A stretch of DNA of 64,000 nt, taken from an uncultured Bacteroidales bacterium (lineage in GTDB: Bacteria; Bacteroidota; Bacteroidia; Bacteroidales; FEN-979). The DNA lies in assembly GCA_903837605.1 (NCBI GenBank), contig CAILVF010000014.1:25474-89473 (forward strand). Direction: 5' to 3'. The translations under genes were made by a program, and so were the position numbers. The notes below the pieces were generated by a model. That model ran no database searches, had not been told where the DNA came from, and was given only the letters and a program-made list of their open reading frames with translations. Below, one piece after another: positions 43,758 through 52,738 of this stretch (position 1 is the stretch's first letter; every line of letters begins with the position of its first letter).

Positions 43758-45842
43758 ATGCTTCATACCATGAAAAAAGGGAGAAGACCAGAAGACGAAA
43801 TCCTGAAACAGAAAGCAGAAGCCTTGCTGAAAAAGAAGTCCGCAAAAACAATTCCAAAGCTTTCTGAAGTCGACACCCTGGAACTAGTTCACAAGCTTGA
43901 AGTTCACAAGATAGAGCTGGAATTGCAGAATGAGGAACTCAGGCTTGCAAAAGACCAGGCCAGAATTGCAGCTGACAATTATATAGAATTATACGATTTT
44001 GCGCCCTCAGGCTATTTTACCCTTTCAAGGAAAGGCGAGATAATGGAGCTAAACCTTCAGGCTGCGCGAATGCTGGGCAAGGCAAGGGAGCAGTTAAAGC
44101 ATCACGGGTTTGCATTTTTCGTGGCCGAAAATGCCAAAAATGCCTTCAATCTGTATCTTGGAAAAGTGTTTCTGAGCAATTCACTGGAATCATGTGAAAT
44201 AATGATGGTCCCTGGAAACAATCTGCCGGTTTATCTCCATCTTTCAGGCCTCGCTGATAAAAAAGGAGAGAAATGCAGGGTGACAGTCGTAGATATAACT
44301 GAACGCAAACAGGCAGAGGAAGCTTATTTAGAAAGTGAAATCCGTTACCATCAGCTTATAGAGCAGGTCAGGGATATTATTTTCACGCTTTCACTAAAGG
44401 GTTTGTTTAGTTCATTGAACCGTGAATTCGAACTAAAAACCGGCTGGGCTGTAAAAGAATGGATAGGAAAACCATTTTCCGACATCATTCATCCGGAAGA
44501 TGTTACTTTGGCCATGGAGCGTTTTTCGGGGATCATACAAGGCTTCACATCAAATGCCATCTCGCTCCGCATAAAAACAAAATCTGGGGGCTACATTCCC
44601 TTCGAGATCATGGGATCCCGTCAGATTAAAAACGAGACCACCATTGGCCTTTTAGGCGTAGGCCGTGATATCACGGAACGAAGGCTTGCAGAACAGGAAT
44701 TAATCATCGCTAAACAAAAAGCCGAAGAAAGCGACAGGCTGAAGTCGGCTTTCCTAGCCAACGTAAGCCATGAGATCAGGACACCCATGAATGGCATCCT
44801 GGGATTTGCAGATTTACTTAAGGAGCCCGGAGTGAATCAACATGAACAGGAAAAGTATATAGGCATCATCCAAAAAAGCGGAACCCGTTTGCTGGGTATT
44901 ATAAATGATGTTGTTGATATTTCGAGAATAGAAGCAGGTTTGGTCACTTGCACGATTTCAGAGGTGAATGTCAACGAGAAAATGGAATTCATCTATAATT
45001 TTTTCAGTCCCCAGATTGAGCATAAAGGCATAGGTTTTTCCTGTAAGAACGATCTTCCGCCAGCAGAGGCGATCATTAAAACCGACGGCGAAAAAATCAA
45101 TGCAATCCTTACAAACCTTGTTTACAATTCGATTAAATTCACCCATGCAGGTTCCATTGAATTCGGATATAAAAGAAAAGATGCATTCCTTGAGTTTTAT
45201 GTTAAAGATACCGGGATAGGCATCAGCGAGGCGCATAAGAAAATCATCTTTGAACGCTTCATGCAGGGCGGGAAGATCATTACCAAAAATTTTGAAGGTA
45301 CAGGCCTGGGATTATCCATCTCGAAAGCCTATGTTGAAATCCTGGGCGGAAAAATCAGGGTGGAAAGCGAAGAAGGAGAAGGCGCTGCATTTTATTTCAC
45401 CATTCCTTACATTCCCGTTCAGGAAAAGAGCAGGAACCAAATAATTCCCGTGCCGGCTGAAGGATGGACAAACCTGGTTAAAGATCTTAAGATCCTGATT
45501 GCCGATGACGATGAAACCTCTCAATTTTATATCAAAGCTATTACAAGGCAATTCTCCGGCATAGTCTTACAGGCAAAAACAGGAAGTGAAGCAGTGCGTT
45601 TATGCCAGGAAAACCTGGATATTGATCTTGTATTTATGGATATCAGGATGCCCAATATGGATGGTTATATCGCCACCAGGCAAATCCGCAAGTTCAATAA
45701 AAAGGCAGTCATCATTGCTCAAACAGCCTATGCCCTTAGTGGTGACAGGGAAAAAGCAATGGAAGCAGGTTGCAACGCTTATATCGCGAAACCAATTAAC
45801 AAGAACGACTTTCTGAATTTAATCCATCAGCATTTTTTATAA
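43758..45842 (+). CDS. PAS hybrid histidine kinase with C-terminal receiver
   Basis: 694 aa, with no membrane segment. The first PAS region is around 'LYDFAPSGYFTLSRKGEIMELN', and the second about residues 195-315. The kinase His is in 'AFLANVSHEIRTPMNGILG', the ATPase has 'DTGIGIS' and 'GTGLGLSIS', and the receiver Asp is in 'LVFMDIRMPNMDG'. The same PAS module appears in the next protein, so the two arose by duplication. It is cytoplasmic and coupled by spacing to the genes on both sides. Confidence 0.88.
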   Translation: MLHTMKKGRRPEDEILKQKAEALLKKKSAKTIPKLSEVDTLELVHKLEVHKIELELQNEELRLAKDQARIAADNYIELYDFAPSGYFTLSRKGEIMELNLQAARMLGKAREQLKHHGFAFFVAENAKNAFNLYLGKVFLSNSLESCEIMMVPGNNLPVYLHLSGLADKKGEKCRVTVVDITERKQAEEAYLESEIRYHQLIEQVRDIIFTLSLKGLFSSLNREFELKTGWAVKEWIGKPFSDIIHPEDVTLAMERFSGIIQGFTSNAISLRIKTKSGGYIPFEIMGSRQIKNETTIGLLGVGRDITERRLAEQELIIAKQKAEESDRLKSAFLANVSHEIRTPMNGILGFADLLKEPGVNQHEQEKYIGIIQKSGTRLLGIINDVVDISRIEAGLVTCTISEVNVNEKMEFIYNFFSPQIEHKGIGFSCKNDLPPAEAIIKTDGEKINAILTNLVYNSIKFTHAGSIEFGYKRKDAFLEFYVKDTGIGISEAHKKIIFERFMQGGKIITKNFEGTGLGLSISKAYVEILGGKIRVESEEGEGAAFYFTIPYIPVQEKSRNQIIPVPAEGWTNLVKDLKILIADDDETSQFYIKAITRQFSGIVLQAKTGSEAVRLCQENLDIDLVFMDIRMPNMDGYIATRQIRKFNKKAVIIAQTAYALSGDREKAMEAGCNAYIAKPINKNDFLNLIHQHFL

Positions 45843-45860
45843 ACGAAGACCTGAGGGTTT

Positions 45861-48215
45861 ATGGAAAAAAAACCAAACCTCTTAATCGTCGACGATGATT
45901 TAGAGCTTCTACACTACACAAAAACCATTCTTGGCGGGATGAACCTTAACCTTATCCAGGCTTCGTCGGGGCATGAAGCCCTGGAAAAAATCAGGGGAAA
46001 GGAGATAGCGCTTGCCGTGATAGACGTGAGAATGCCTGTTATGGATGGATTTTCACTGGCAAAAGCAATAGGCAATGAAAGGCCTGGTCACATGATACCG
46101 ATAATCTTTCTGACAGGTGATTTATATATCGAATCAAATGTATATAAGGGCTATTCATCCGGAGCGGTTGACTATATATTCAAGCCGGTTGACAATGAGA
46201 TCTTCAGAAGCAAGATCAGGGTATTTCTTGAGCTTTACAGCCAGAAACAAAAAATCATTGCCAATGCTGAAAAACTGAAACAAACTGCTCAAAAACTCAT
46301 CAGGATTAATACATCACTGCAAGCCAGCAAAGAAAAATACAGGAGTTATGTCGACAGCGCTCCCGACGGAGTTTTTATTACAGATAACAAAGGAAAGTAT
46401 CTTGAAGTGAACGAGGCTGCATGCGCAATAACCGGGTATTCAAAAGATGAGTTGTTGACCATGTCCATTTCTGATATTCTTGGCGAAGGATCGATTGAAG
46501 ACGGCCTGGCCCATTTCAAAAAGGTAAGAAAAACCGGTGCTGCACAGTCTGATTTATTGTACAGACATAAAAACGGATCTTTACGCTGGTGGACAGTAGA
46601 AGCTGTTAAACTCTCAGATAAAAGGTTTCTTGGTTTTACCAAGGACATCACGCAGCGCGTTGAACTGGAATGTTCCTTAAAAACCCAGCAAATTGAGCTG
46701 GCAATGCAGAACGAAGAACTTAGCGAGGCTCTTACCAAAGCTGAAGTCGCTACAAGGAAATATTCCGAGCTTTATGATTTTGCCCCATCTGGTTATTTTA
46801 CACTTTCACAGGAACTAACAATTCTGGAACTAAACCATAGCGGAGCCAGAATACTTGGCAAGGGGCGTGCTGAATTGGTTGGCAGTTGGTTCGGGTCTTT
46901 CGTATCGGTAAATTCCATGCCCGCATTCAATTCTTTTTTACTTACCGTTTTTAATAAGAAGACCAAAGAAACCTGTGAATTAATGCTTGAAACAGGCAGC
47001 AGCAATCCAACATACGTATACATTGAATGTATTTCGGTCAATAACGGGAAGCAATGCCTGATGAATGTTGCTGATATTACAATGCGTGTTCAGACTGAAA
47101 AATTATTAAAGTTCAGCGAAGACAAATACAAAACATTAATAAATGCTTCTCCTGATGGTATTCTTATAACTGATCTCGATGGAATTATCATGGAGGTTTC
47201 CGATATCGGCCTTGAGTTAATAGGCGCCGACACTAAAGACGAACTTGTGGGAACGGATATATACAGGTTCCTGCCTTCGGACGAAAAAAATGTCATAAAA
47301 GAAATTATCGACAAAACAATGAATGAAGGCCTGGTGCAAAATGTTGAGCTGAAAATCAGGAAGAAAAACCAATCTTTATTTGCCAGCGAGATCAGCGCCA
47401 CATTGATACAAGGCCCCAAAGGAGCACCTGTATCCTTCATGTTCATCATACGCGATATTTCCCAACGAAAGAAAATGGAGGCAAAGCAAATCCATGCCGA
47501 CCGGATGGCCAACCTCGGTGAGATGGCTTCAGGTATAGCACATGAGATCAACCAGCCATTAAACATTATCTCCATGGTGATGGATAAGATACTGTTTGAA
47601 TCAGCCAAAACTGAATCAATCACCTATGACTTCCTTAAAAACAAATCAGATAAAATATTCGAAAACATAATCAGGATAAAGAATATCATAGACCATGTAA
47701 GGGCATTCTCGAGAAACCACGATGATTATGTTCTGATAGGATTCGATATTAACTCCAGCATTGAAAATGCGGTCTCAATGATGGTGGAGCAGTTTAAGCA
47801 TCTCGGGATCAAGCTGAACCTTCATCTCGGGAAAGATCTTCCCCAGATATTCGGGAATACCCTGAAATTTGAACAGGTTATCGTTAACCTCCTGGTAAAT
47901 GCTAAAGATGCAGTGATTGAAAAGAAGAACAAGAAGGATGAAAATCTTAAAATGGCCATTGCCATAAGATCCTATGAAGAAGACCGGTTTCTTATTGTTG
48001 AGGTTACCGACAACGGTATCGGCATCATGAATGAAGATATCGATAACCTGATACTTCCTTTTTATACTACGAAAGATGAAGGAAAAGGAACCGGGTTAGG
48101 CTTATCTATTTGCTATCAGATCATTAAGGACATGGGTGGAACCATTGATATAAGCAGTGACAAATTGAACGGAACAAAAATCAATTTGATTTTGAATATT
48201 CAAAGTAAAAATTAA
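45861..48215 (+). CDS. REC-PAS-PAS-PAS histidine kinase
   Basis: 784 aa. The N-terminal receiver has Asp in 'LAVIDVRMPVMDG'. Three PAS domains follow, one with 'LYDFAPSGYFTLSQELTILELN', then a kinase with His in 'LGEMASGIAHEINQPLN' (NtrB-like) and ATPase boxes 'DNGIGI' and 'GTGLGLSIC'. The receiver-first layout suggests that the hybrid kinase upstream feeds it by phosphorelay. One base separates it from the sigma-54 activator gene, its likely target. Confidence 0.88.
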   Translation: MEKKPNLLIVDDDLELLHYTKTILGGMNLNLIQASSGHEALEKIRGKEIALAVIDVRMPVMDGFSLAKAIGNERPGHMIPIIFLTGDLYIESNVYKGYSSGAVDYIFKPVDNEIFRSKIRVFLELYSQKQKIIANAEKLKQTAQKLIRINTSLQASKEKYRSYVDSAPDGVFITDNKGKYLEVNEAACAITGYSKDELLTMSISDILGEGSIEDGLAHFKKVRKTGAAQSDLLYRHKNGSLRWWTVEAVKLSDKRFLGFTKDITQRVELECSLKTQQIELAMQNEELSEALTKAEVATRKYSELYDFAPSGYFTLSQELTILELNHSGARILGKGRAELVGSWFGSFVSVNSMPAFNSFLLTVFNKKTKETCELMLETGSSNPTYVYIECISVNNGKQCLMNVADITMRVQTEKLLKFSEDKYKTLINASPDGILITDLDGIIMEVSDIGLELIGADTKDELVGTDIYRFLPSDEKNVIKEIIDKTMNEGLVQNVELKIRKKNQSLFASEISATLIQGPKGAPVSFMFIIRDISQRKKMEAKQIHADRMANLGEMASGIAHEINQPLNIISMVMDKILFESAKTESITYDFLKNKSDKIFENIIRIKNIIDHVRAFSRNHDDYVLIGFDINSSIENAVSMMVEQFKHLGIKLNLHLGKDLPQIFGNTLKFEQVIVNLLVNAKDAVIEKKNKKDENLKMAIAIRSYEEDRFLIVEVTDNGIGIMNEDIDNLILPFYTTKDEGKGTGLGLSICYQIIKDMGGTIDISSDKLNGTKINLILNIQSKN

Positions 48216-48216
48216 A

Positions 48217-49608
48217 ATGGCAGTTCAAGATAAGATAAAGCTCCTGATCCTGGATGATGAAAAGCAATTCACAGAAGAACTGAGTGGTTTTTTCCAGGGA
48301 TCCGATTACGAGTCATTTGAAGCGAATACCGTTGAAGAAGGTAAAAAAATATTAAACAATCACAACATTGATCTCCTTATCCTTGATGTACGCCTGCCCG
48401 GTGTAAACGGCCTGGATATATTGAAAGAAGTGAAGGTGCAGTACCCCGCCATGGAGGTCATTGTAATTTCAGCTCATGGTGATATGGATACGGTTATCAA
48501 AGCCATGCGCTTGGGGGCTTTTGATTATTTGCGTAAACCATTCCGTTATATCGACATACAGATTGCCATTGAAAGAACGCAGAAATACCTTCAGATGCAG
48601 AGAAGGCTGAAGCAAATGGAGGAAAGGAATTCCCTGATCTCAAAAAACCTGGAAGAACGCATTGACAGGCAATTTATAGGGGTTAGCCCTAAGATCCTGG
48701 ATGTTTTCGAACAGGCTATCACCGCTGCGAATTATCCCGAGGCCAATGTGCTTATCACAGGAGAAAGCGGAACCGGCAAGGAGAATATTGCCAGGATCAT
48801 ACATTTTTCAAGTAACCGCAAAGATCATATTTTCTGTGCCGTCAACAGCAGCGCAATTACTGAAACTTTGCTGGAAAGTGAATTCTTCGGACATAAGAAA
48901 GGTTCTTTTACAGGCGCCATTACCGATAAAATGGGGTTCTTCGAAGTTTGTAACAGAGGGACCCTTTTCCTTGATGAAATTGCCGATATGCCTTTGAATC
49001 TCCAGGCAAAGATACTGCGTGCCACAGAAGAAAAAGTGATAACCCGCGTTGGCGACACAAACCAGATCCATACCGACTTCAGGATCATCTCTGCTACAAA
49101 TCATGACATTGAAAAACGGGTTGATAAGAAAGGGTTCCGGCTCGACTTGTTTCACCGGCTCAATACCCTGCAGATACACATCCCTCCTCTAAGGGAAAGG
49201 CCCGAAGATATAAAACCTTTGTTGCTGCATTTCGTCGATTCTTTTTCCACAAGGTTTAACAGGCCGAACCTGAATGTTTCCAGGGATGTTTTTAAGGCAT
49301 TATTGAAATATGACTTTCCTGGGAATGTGAGGGAACTGAGAAATATGACCGAAAGAGCCATCATCCTTTGCAAGGGGAACCAGCTTGGCATTAATGATTT
49401 CCCGGTAATGCTTCCGAAAAATTCTCCTTCGCCTGACAATGATGAGTCGGTCAATATAAAAGATCATGAAATCGATCTGATAAAGAAAGCCCTTAAACGC
49501 TCAGGTTATAATCAGCAGGCGGCAGCCGATTATCTAGGCATACACAGGGATGCACTCAGCCGGAAATTGAAGAAATTCAATATCAGCTTAATCGCAGTAG
49601 AAGAATAA
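48217..49608 (+). CDS. NtrC-family sigma-54 activator upstream of the gas vesicle operon
   Basis: 463 aa. The receiver has Asp in 'LLILDVRLPGVNG'. The AAA+ domain has Walker A 'GESGTGKE' at 182-189, the sigma-54 loop 'GSFTGA', and 'LFLDEIADMPLNLQAK'. The C-terminal Fis-type helix-turn-helix is 'NQQAAADYLGIHRDALSRKLK'. It has all parts needed to open the sigma-54 promoter at 49772. It ends the signalling block and is the closest candidate controller of the gvp genes. Confidence 0.9.
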   Translation: MAVQDKIKLLILDDEKQFTEELSGFFQGSDYESFEANTVEEGKKILNNHNIDLLILDVRLPGVNGLDILKEVKVQYPAMEVIVISAHGDMDTVIKAMRLGAFDYLRKPFRYIDIQIAIERTQKYLQMQRRLKQMEERNSLISKNLEERIDRQFIGVSPKILDVFEQAITAANYPEANVLITGESGTGKENIARIIHFSSNRKDHIFCAVNSSAITETLLESEFFGHKKGSFTGAITDKMGFFEVCNRGTLFLDEIADMPLNLQAKILRATEEKVITRVGDTNQIHTDFRIISATNHDIEKRVDKKGFRLDLFHRLNTLQIHIPPLRERPEDIKPLLLHFVDSFSTRFNRPNLNVSRDVFKALLKYDFPGNVRELRNMTERAIILCKGNQLGINDFPVMLPKNSPSPDNDESVNIKDHEIDLIKKALKRSGYNQQAAADYLGIHRDALSRKLKKFNISLIAVEE

Positions 49609-49633
49609 CGCGTTTTCGCGTGATTACGCGATT

Positions 49634-49647
49634 ATTTTGATCAGAAT
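49634..49647. promoter_or_regulatory. Candidate activator site upstream of gvpA
   Basis: ATTTTGATCAGAAT is an imperfect 14-bp palindrome centred about 157 bp before the predicted sigma-54 start. A second dyad, TGATT-N6-AATCA, lies around 49700, and a CGCG-rich dyad just after the activator stop. Which one, if any, is bound is not decidable by eye. Confidence 0.35.
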
Positions 49648-49771
49648 GGCTCCGGGAGCTGTACTAATTCAGAAAAAATATTTCCCCGAGAAAATAATTT
49701 GATTTTTTTGAATCAGATGCTCAGGCAATTAGCTGCTTGTGGCAAGCTATTTTTAATTCCCCTTGTATTTC

Positions 49772-49787
49772 TGGCCTCTCCTTTGCA
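49772..49787 (+). promoter_or_regulatory. Sigma-54 promoter of the gas vesicle operon
   Basis: TGGCCTCTCCTTTGCA has GG at 49773-49774 and GC at 49785-49786 with ten bases between, and fits TGGC-N8-TTGCA. The start would be near 49798, leaving a leader of about 67 bases that includes AGGAGA at 49851-49856, eight bases before the gvpA ATG. Confidence 0.78.
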
Positions 49788-49864
49788 TAGTCTTATTGCA
49801 TAAGAGGTAAACCGTCCCTCATGTAAAGCACGGTAAACATTAACAAAAATAGGAGATTAAACAA

Positions 49865-50071
49865 ATGGCAGTAGAAAAAACCATCGGTTCATCCAGCCTC
49901 GTTGAGGTGATCGACCGTATCCTCGACAAGGGTGTCGTTGTAGATGCATGGGTAAGAGTTTCTTTGGTTGGTATCGAGCTGCTTGCTATTGAAGCAAGGG
50001 TAGTCGTTGCCTCTGTTGAAACATACCTCAAGTATGCAGAAGCAATCGGATTAACAGCAAAAGCTGCATAA
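49865..50071 (+). CDS. gvpA: Gas vesicle structural protein GvpA
   Basis: 68 aa. '[50 protein letters not shown]' is the GvpA core; it forms the ribbed, gas-permeable shell. It is first in the cluster and has a strong Shine-Dalgarno (AGGAGA), rare in this phylum and fitting its high expression. The two other family members at 54020 and 62026 are shorter matches of the minor GvpJ/GvpM type. Confidence 0.96.
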   Translation: MAVEKTIGSSSLVEVIDRILDKGVVVDAWVRVSLVGIELLAIEARVVVASVETYLKYAEAIGLTAKAA

Positions 50072-50129
50072 GCTGGCCGTTAAGTATTATTCTTGCTAAA
50101 ACATCCTTGCAGCTTACAAGTCTGAAAGC

Positions 50130-50810
50130 ATGGTTTACCAAGATTTTTTTTCTCCATCATTCAATTTTTCTCCCACCCGAAATCAAAACAAATCCCCAGA
50201 TATGAGTGCCCGGCCTGACTTAAACCTGGATGCATTTTTCGAAAATATAATAACATCCTATGAATCCCGGATTCAAAAAATTCAAACTGCCTTCCAGTCA
50301 TCAGAAAATATTACAGAATCTTCCCATTCATTGTTTGATAATGTTCATCATTCTTTGAACGATCTTAAAAAGGAAAGGGATATCCTGAATTCAAGGCTTT
50401 GCGAAACCCTTGCAAAGAATGGTTCGTTGCGCAAAAAAGATTACAACACCATGATGTCGGGCATTCTTACAGCACTTGATGAAAAAGAAAAGGAAGCAGA
50501 AAGCCAGTTTTTAACATTTATTGAAGATCAGAAAGAGACTGCCCAGTCGCTGAAGAACAGCCTGCTCAACATCAGGGATATCAGGGCGGAGGATGCCGGT
50601 GAAAAAATTTCCATTATTAAAGAACGGCTTGCAGAGGTTTCAAAGCTGCAGGAAATAAGGAAAGAAACGGTAATCAGGACATTCCTTGATTTCCAGCAAA
50701 TGCACAACAGGATGAAAGAATGCCTGGAGCAGTTGCTTGAAAAAGGGGACCACCTGATGATTCAGGACATAAAAAAAGTTAAAGCTCAGATCATCAAAGA
50801 CATCAATTAG
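50130..50810 (+). CDS. Unrecognised coiled-coil protein following gvpA
   Basis: 226 aa, or about 202 from the ATG at 50202 ('MSARPDLN'). It is almost wholly helical and charged. A segment 'LAKNGSLRKKDYNTMMSGI' resembles 'LAKGEKDRLNTYKDLMSGI' in the next protein, so they are likely paralogues. It stands where gvpC normally follows gvpA. GvpC binds the outer shell with helical repeats, so an equivalent role is possible, but I see no 33-residue GvpC repeat. Confidence 0.6.
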   Translation: MVYQDFFSPSFNFSPTRNQNKSPDMSARPDLNLDAFFENIITSYESRIQKIQTAFQSSENITESSHSLFDNVHHSLNDLKKERDILNSRLCETLAKNGSLRKKDYNTMMSGILTALDEKEKEAESQFLTFIEDQKETAQSLKNSLLNIRDIRAEDAGEKISIIKERLAEVSKLQEIRKETVIRTFLDFQQMHNRMKECLEQLLEKGDHLMIQDIKKVKAQIIKDIN

Positions 50811-50850
50811 TACAGATCAAGAAAAATTCATAAACATAGGAGACAACAAC

Positions 50851-52119
50851 ATGGGACTAGGATCAGAAATGAAGAATTTGAGCGAAGAATTGCTTGCTTC
50901 GTTCAAACAACGTATTAAGGACAATGAAGAACTTGTAAATGAAGTTCAGAGTACCCTCGACCATTTCCGAAGTGACCACATGGAAATGGCTTCCGTATTA
51001 AATGCAAATGCCAACGCATTGAGAAAAGGCCTTGCCAAAGGCGAGAAAGACCGATTAAATACATATAAGGATCTGATGAGCGGAATTCACCGCACTATAT
51101 CTTCCATACAGAAAGAGGTGACAGGGATCCAGACATCCACATTCAAAATGGTCAATGAATTTTCGGCCGACAGGGCACAAATGGCCAGGGAACTGAATAA
51201 ATTCTTCAGCAAGGGAAAGGCTGACCGAAAGCAAAACGAAAAAACAAGGATGAATGAGTTCGATGCCCTCATGGATAATATCAACGATGATATTAAAAAC
51301 ATCAACGCTGAAGTTGCCGGCATTTTCAAGAATACGAACGACATGCTCGACAGGTTTGAGAAGGAACATACCGACATGGCAGATGATCTCAGGGCGGAGC
51401 TTGGTAAAAATCTTGCCGAACGCGTTGAATACACCCGCACATTACTTAAAGGTTTTCAGAAAAGATTATCCGAAATCAGCAAAGAAAACCAGAAAATGGC
51501 CCACAAGCTCAGGAAAGACCTTGACAATGGTGAAACAGAAAGGCTCAGTGATTATAACAGCCTGATGAAAGGGATACATCTTGCAATAAAAAGCATTAGC
51601 AGCGAAGTAAAGGGTGTTAAGCACTCAACTTCCTCTATGCTTGATGATCTTCTGCAGAACCGTGTCGACGCTGCTGCTGAATGGGGCAAGATGCAGAAAG
51701 CCATGGCTCAGATAAGGAAAAAAGGCCTGGAGGTTGCACCAAAGGAAGTCATTAAAAAAGTTGAGAAGAACGTCGCAAAGAAAGAACCAAAGATCAAAGC
51801 CGAAAAGAAAATCAAGGCTGAAGTGATCAGGGAAACACATGTAAAACCTGTTAAACCAGAACCTGTCAAACCAGTTAAAGCAGAATCGGTTAAGGCAGAA
51901 CAACCCGAGATTCCCGCTCCACCTGAACCAAAAACACTTGAGGAAAGAGTTCTGCTTTATATAAACAAACATCCCAAAGGAGTTAAAATTTCGGAAATGG
52001 AGATTCCCCTTGGACAATCCAGGATGAGGATAGGATTTATCGCGAAAGCTTTACTTGATCAGGGAAAGGTTCTTAAGCTTGACAATATCTATTACCCGAT
52101 ACCTAAAACCGCAAAATAA
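50851..52119 (+). CDS. Repeat-containing coiled-coil protein with winged-helix-like C-terminus
   Basis: 422 aa. Residues 1-287 hold repeats of about 58-65 residues starting at R68, R133 and R231, with a shorter one at 191-230. Each has the pattern R-x-x-(Y/F)-x-x-L(M)-x-(G/N)-I, then 'EVxGI' and an acidic/amphipathic helix. Residues ~290-360 are Lys/Pro-rich ('PVKPEPVKPVKAE'). Residues 362-422 ('LEERVLLYINKHPKGVKISEMEIP...MRIGFIAKALLDQGKV') look like a winged helix. Repeat helices fit a GvpC-like shell binder; the winged helix is unexpected and could bind DNA or another protein. A clear SD (AGGAG) precedes it. Confidence 0.6.
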   Translation: MGLGSEMKNLSEELLASFKQRIKDNEELVNEVQSTLDHFRSDHMEMASVLNANANALRKGLAKGEKDRLNTYKDLMSGIHRTISSIQKEVTGIQTSTFKMVNEFSADRAQMARELNKFFSKGKADRKQNEKTRMNEFDALMDNINDDIKNINAEVAGIFKNTNDMLDRFEKEHTDMADDLRAELGKNLAERVEYTRTLLKGFQKRLSEISKENQKMAHKLRKDLDNGETERLSDYNSLMKGIHLAIKSISSEVKGVKHSTSSMLDDLLQNRVDAAAEWGKMQKAMAQIRKKGLEVAPKEVIKKVEKNVAKKEPKIKAEKKIKAEVIRETHVKPVKPEPVKPVKAESVKAEQPEIPAPPEPKTLEERVLLYINKHPKGVKISEMEIPLGQSRMRIGFIAKALLDQGKVLKLDNIYYPIPKTAK

Positions 52120-52146
52120 GGAACAGGAACATTAATACCATGAATC

Positions 52147-52464
52147 ATGGCAGCAAAAGTGAAGTGTGCGTTTTGCAACGGAACGGGAAAAGATCCCTTC
52201 GACTTACTCTCCCCCATAGCACATTGCCTGGTATGCACCGGCACCGGGCTGGTTGAAGTGGCAGAGCCCATGAAGAAATGTATTTTTTGTTCAGGAACAG
52301 GCAGGAACCCTCTGGGAGCGAGGGTTCCCTGCATTGTTTGCGGGGGAAGGGGCAGCTTCCATGTTGAAAGTTTAAAACCATGCACCACCTGCAAGGGAAC
52401 GGGAAGATCCTCAGACGGTTTACCCTGTACCCGATGCGGCGGCAAGGGGCTCCAGGGGAACTGA
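52147..52464 (+). CDS. Small zinc-type protein with six CxxCxGxG motifs
   Basis: 105 aa. Six motifs appear in order: CAFCNGTG, CLVCTGTG, CIFCSGTG, CIVCGGRG, CTTCKGTG and CTRCGGKG. These are DnaJ-type zinc-finger repeats (usually four), without a J domain or C-terminal substrate-binding part. DnaJ fingers bind unfolded chains, so it may be a stand-alone holdase-like or oxidoreductase-like helper. A J domain does occur in the GvpF/L protein at 58052 in the same cluster. Confidence 0.7.
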   Translation: MAAKVKCAFCNGTGKDPFDLLSPIAHCLVCTGTGLVEVAEPMKKCIFCSGTGRNPLGARVPCIVCGGRGSFHVESLKPCTTCKGTGRSSDGLPCTRCGGKGLQGN

Positions 52465-52499
52465 CCAACCTGGCAGTTAAACAACAATAGGCAGCTAAG

Positions 52500-52685
52500 A
52501 TGGAGAACCCTGGGAGTATGATCATGAAAAGCCTGATGAAAAGACAGGATGCATTAATCAGGTCTGAAGCCAGAAGGGAAGCTTTCTTAGTTAAGCAAAA
52601 AGAAATAAGAAAGGACATTGAAGAAGCAAGAGCTATCTGGAAGCAAACCCTTGAAAAACTCCCTGCCCAGGAATTCAAATGGTAA
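52500..52685 (+). CDS. Unrecognised 61-aa helical protein
   Basis: 61 aa, highly charged and helical ('QDALIRSEARREAFLVKQ'), with no family recognised. It lies 35 bases after the zinc-type protein and 53 before gvpN on the same strand, so it is probably translated as part of the cluster. Support comes from its position and unbroken frame only. Confidence 0.45.
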   Translation: MENPGSMIMKSLMKRQDALIRSEARREAFLVKQKEIRKDIEEARAIWKQTLEKLPAQEFKW

Positions 52686-52738
52686 ATCGGCAATGGCCGG
52701 CAATATTACCAGCGATTAAACATTCAATTTAAATTCCA

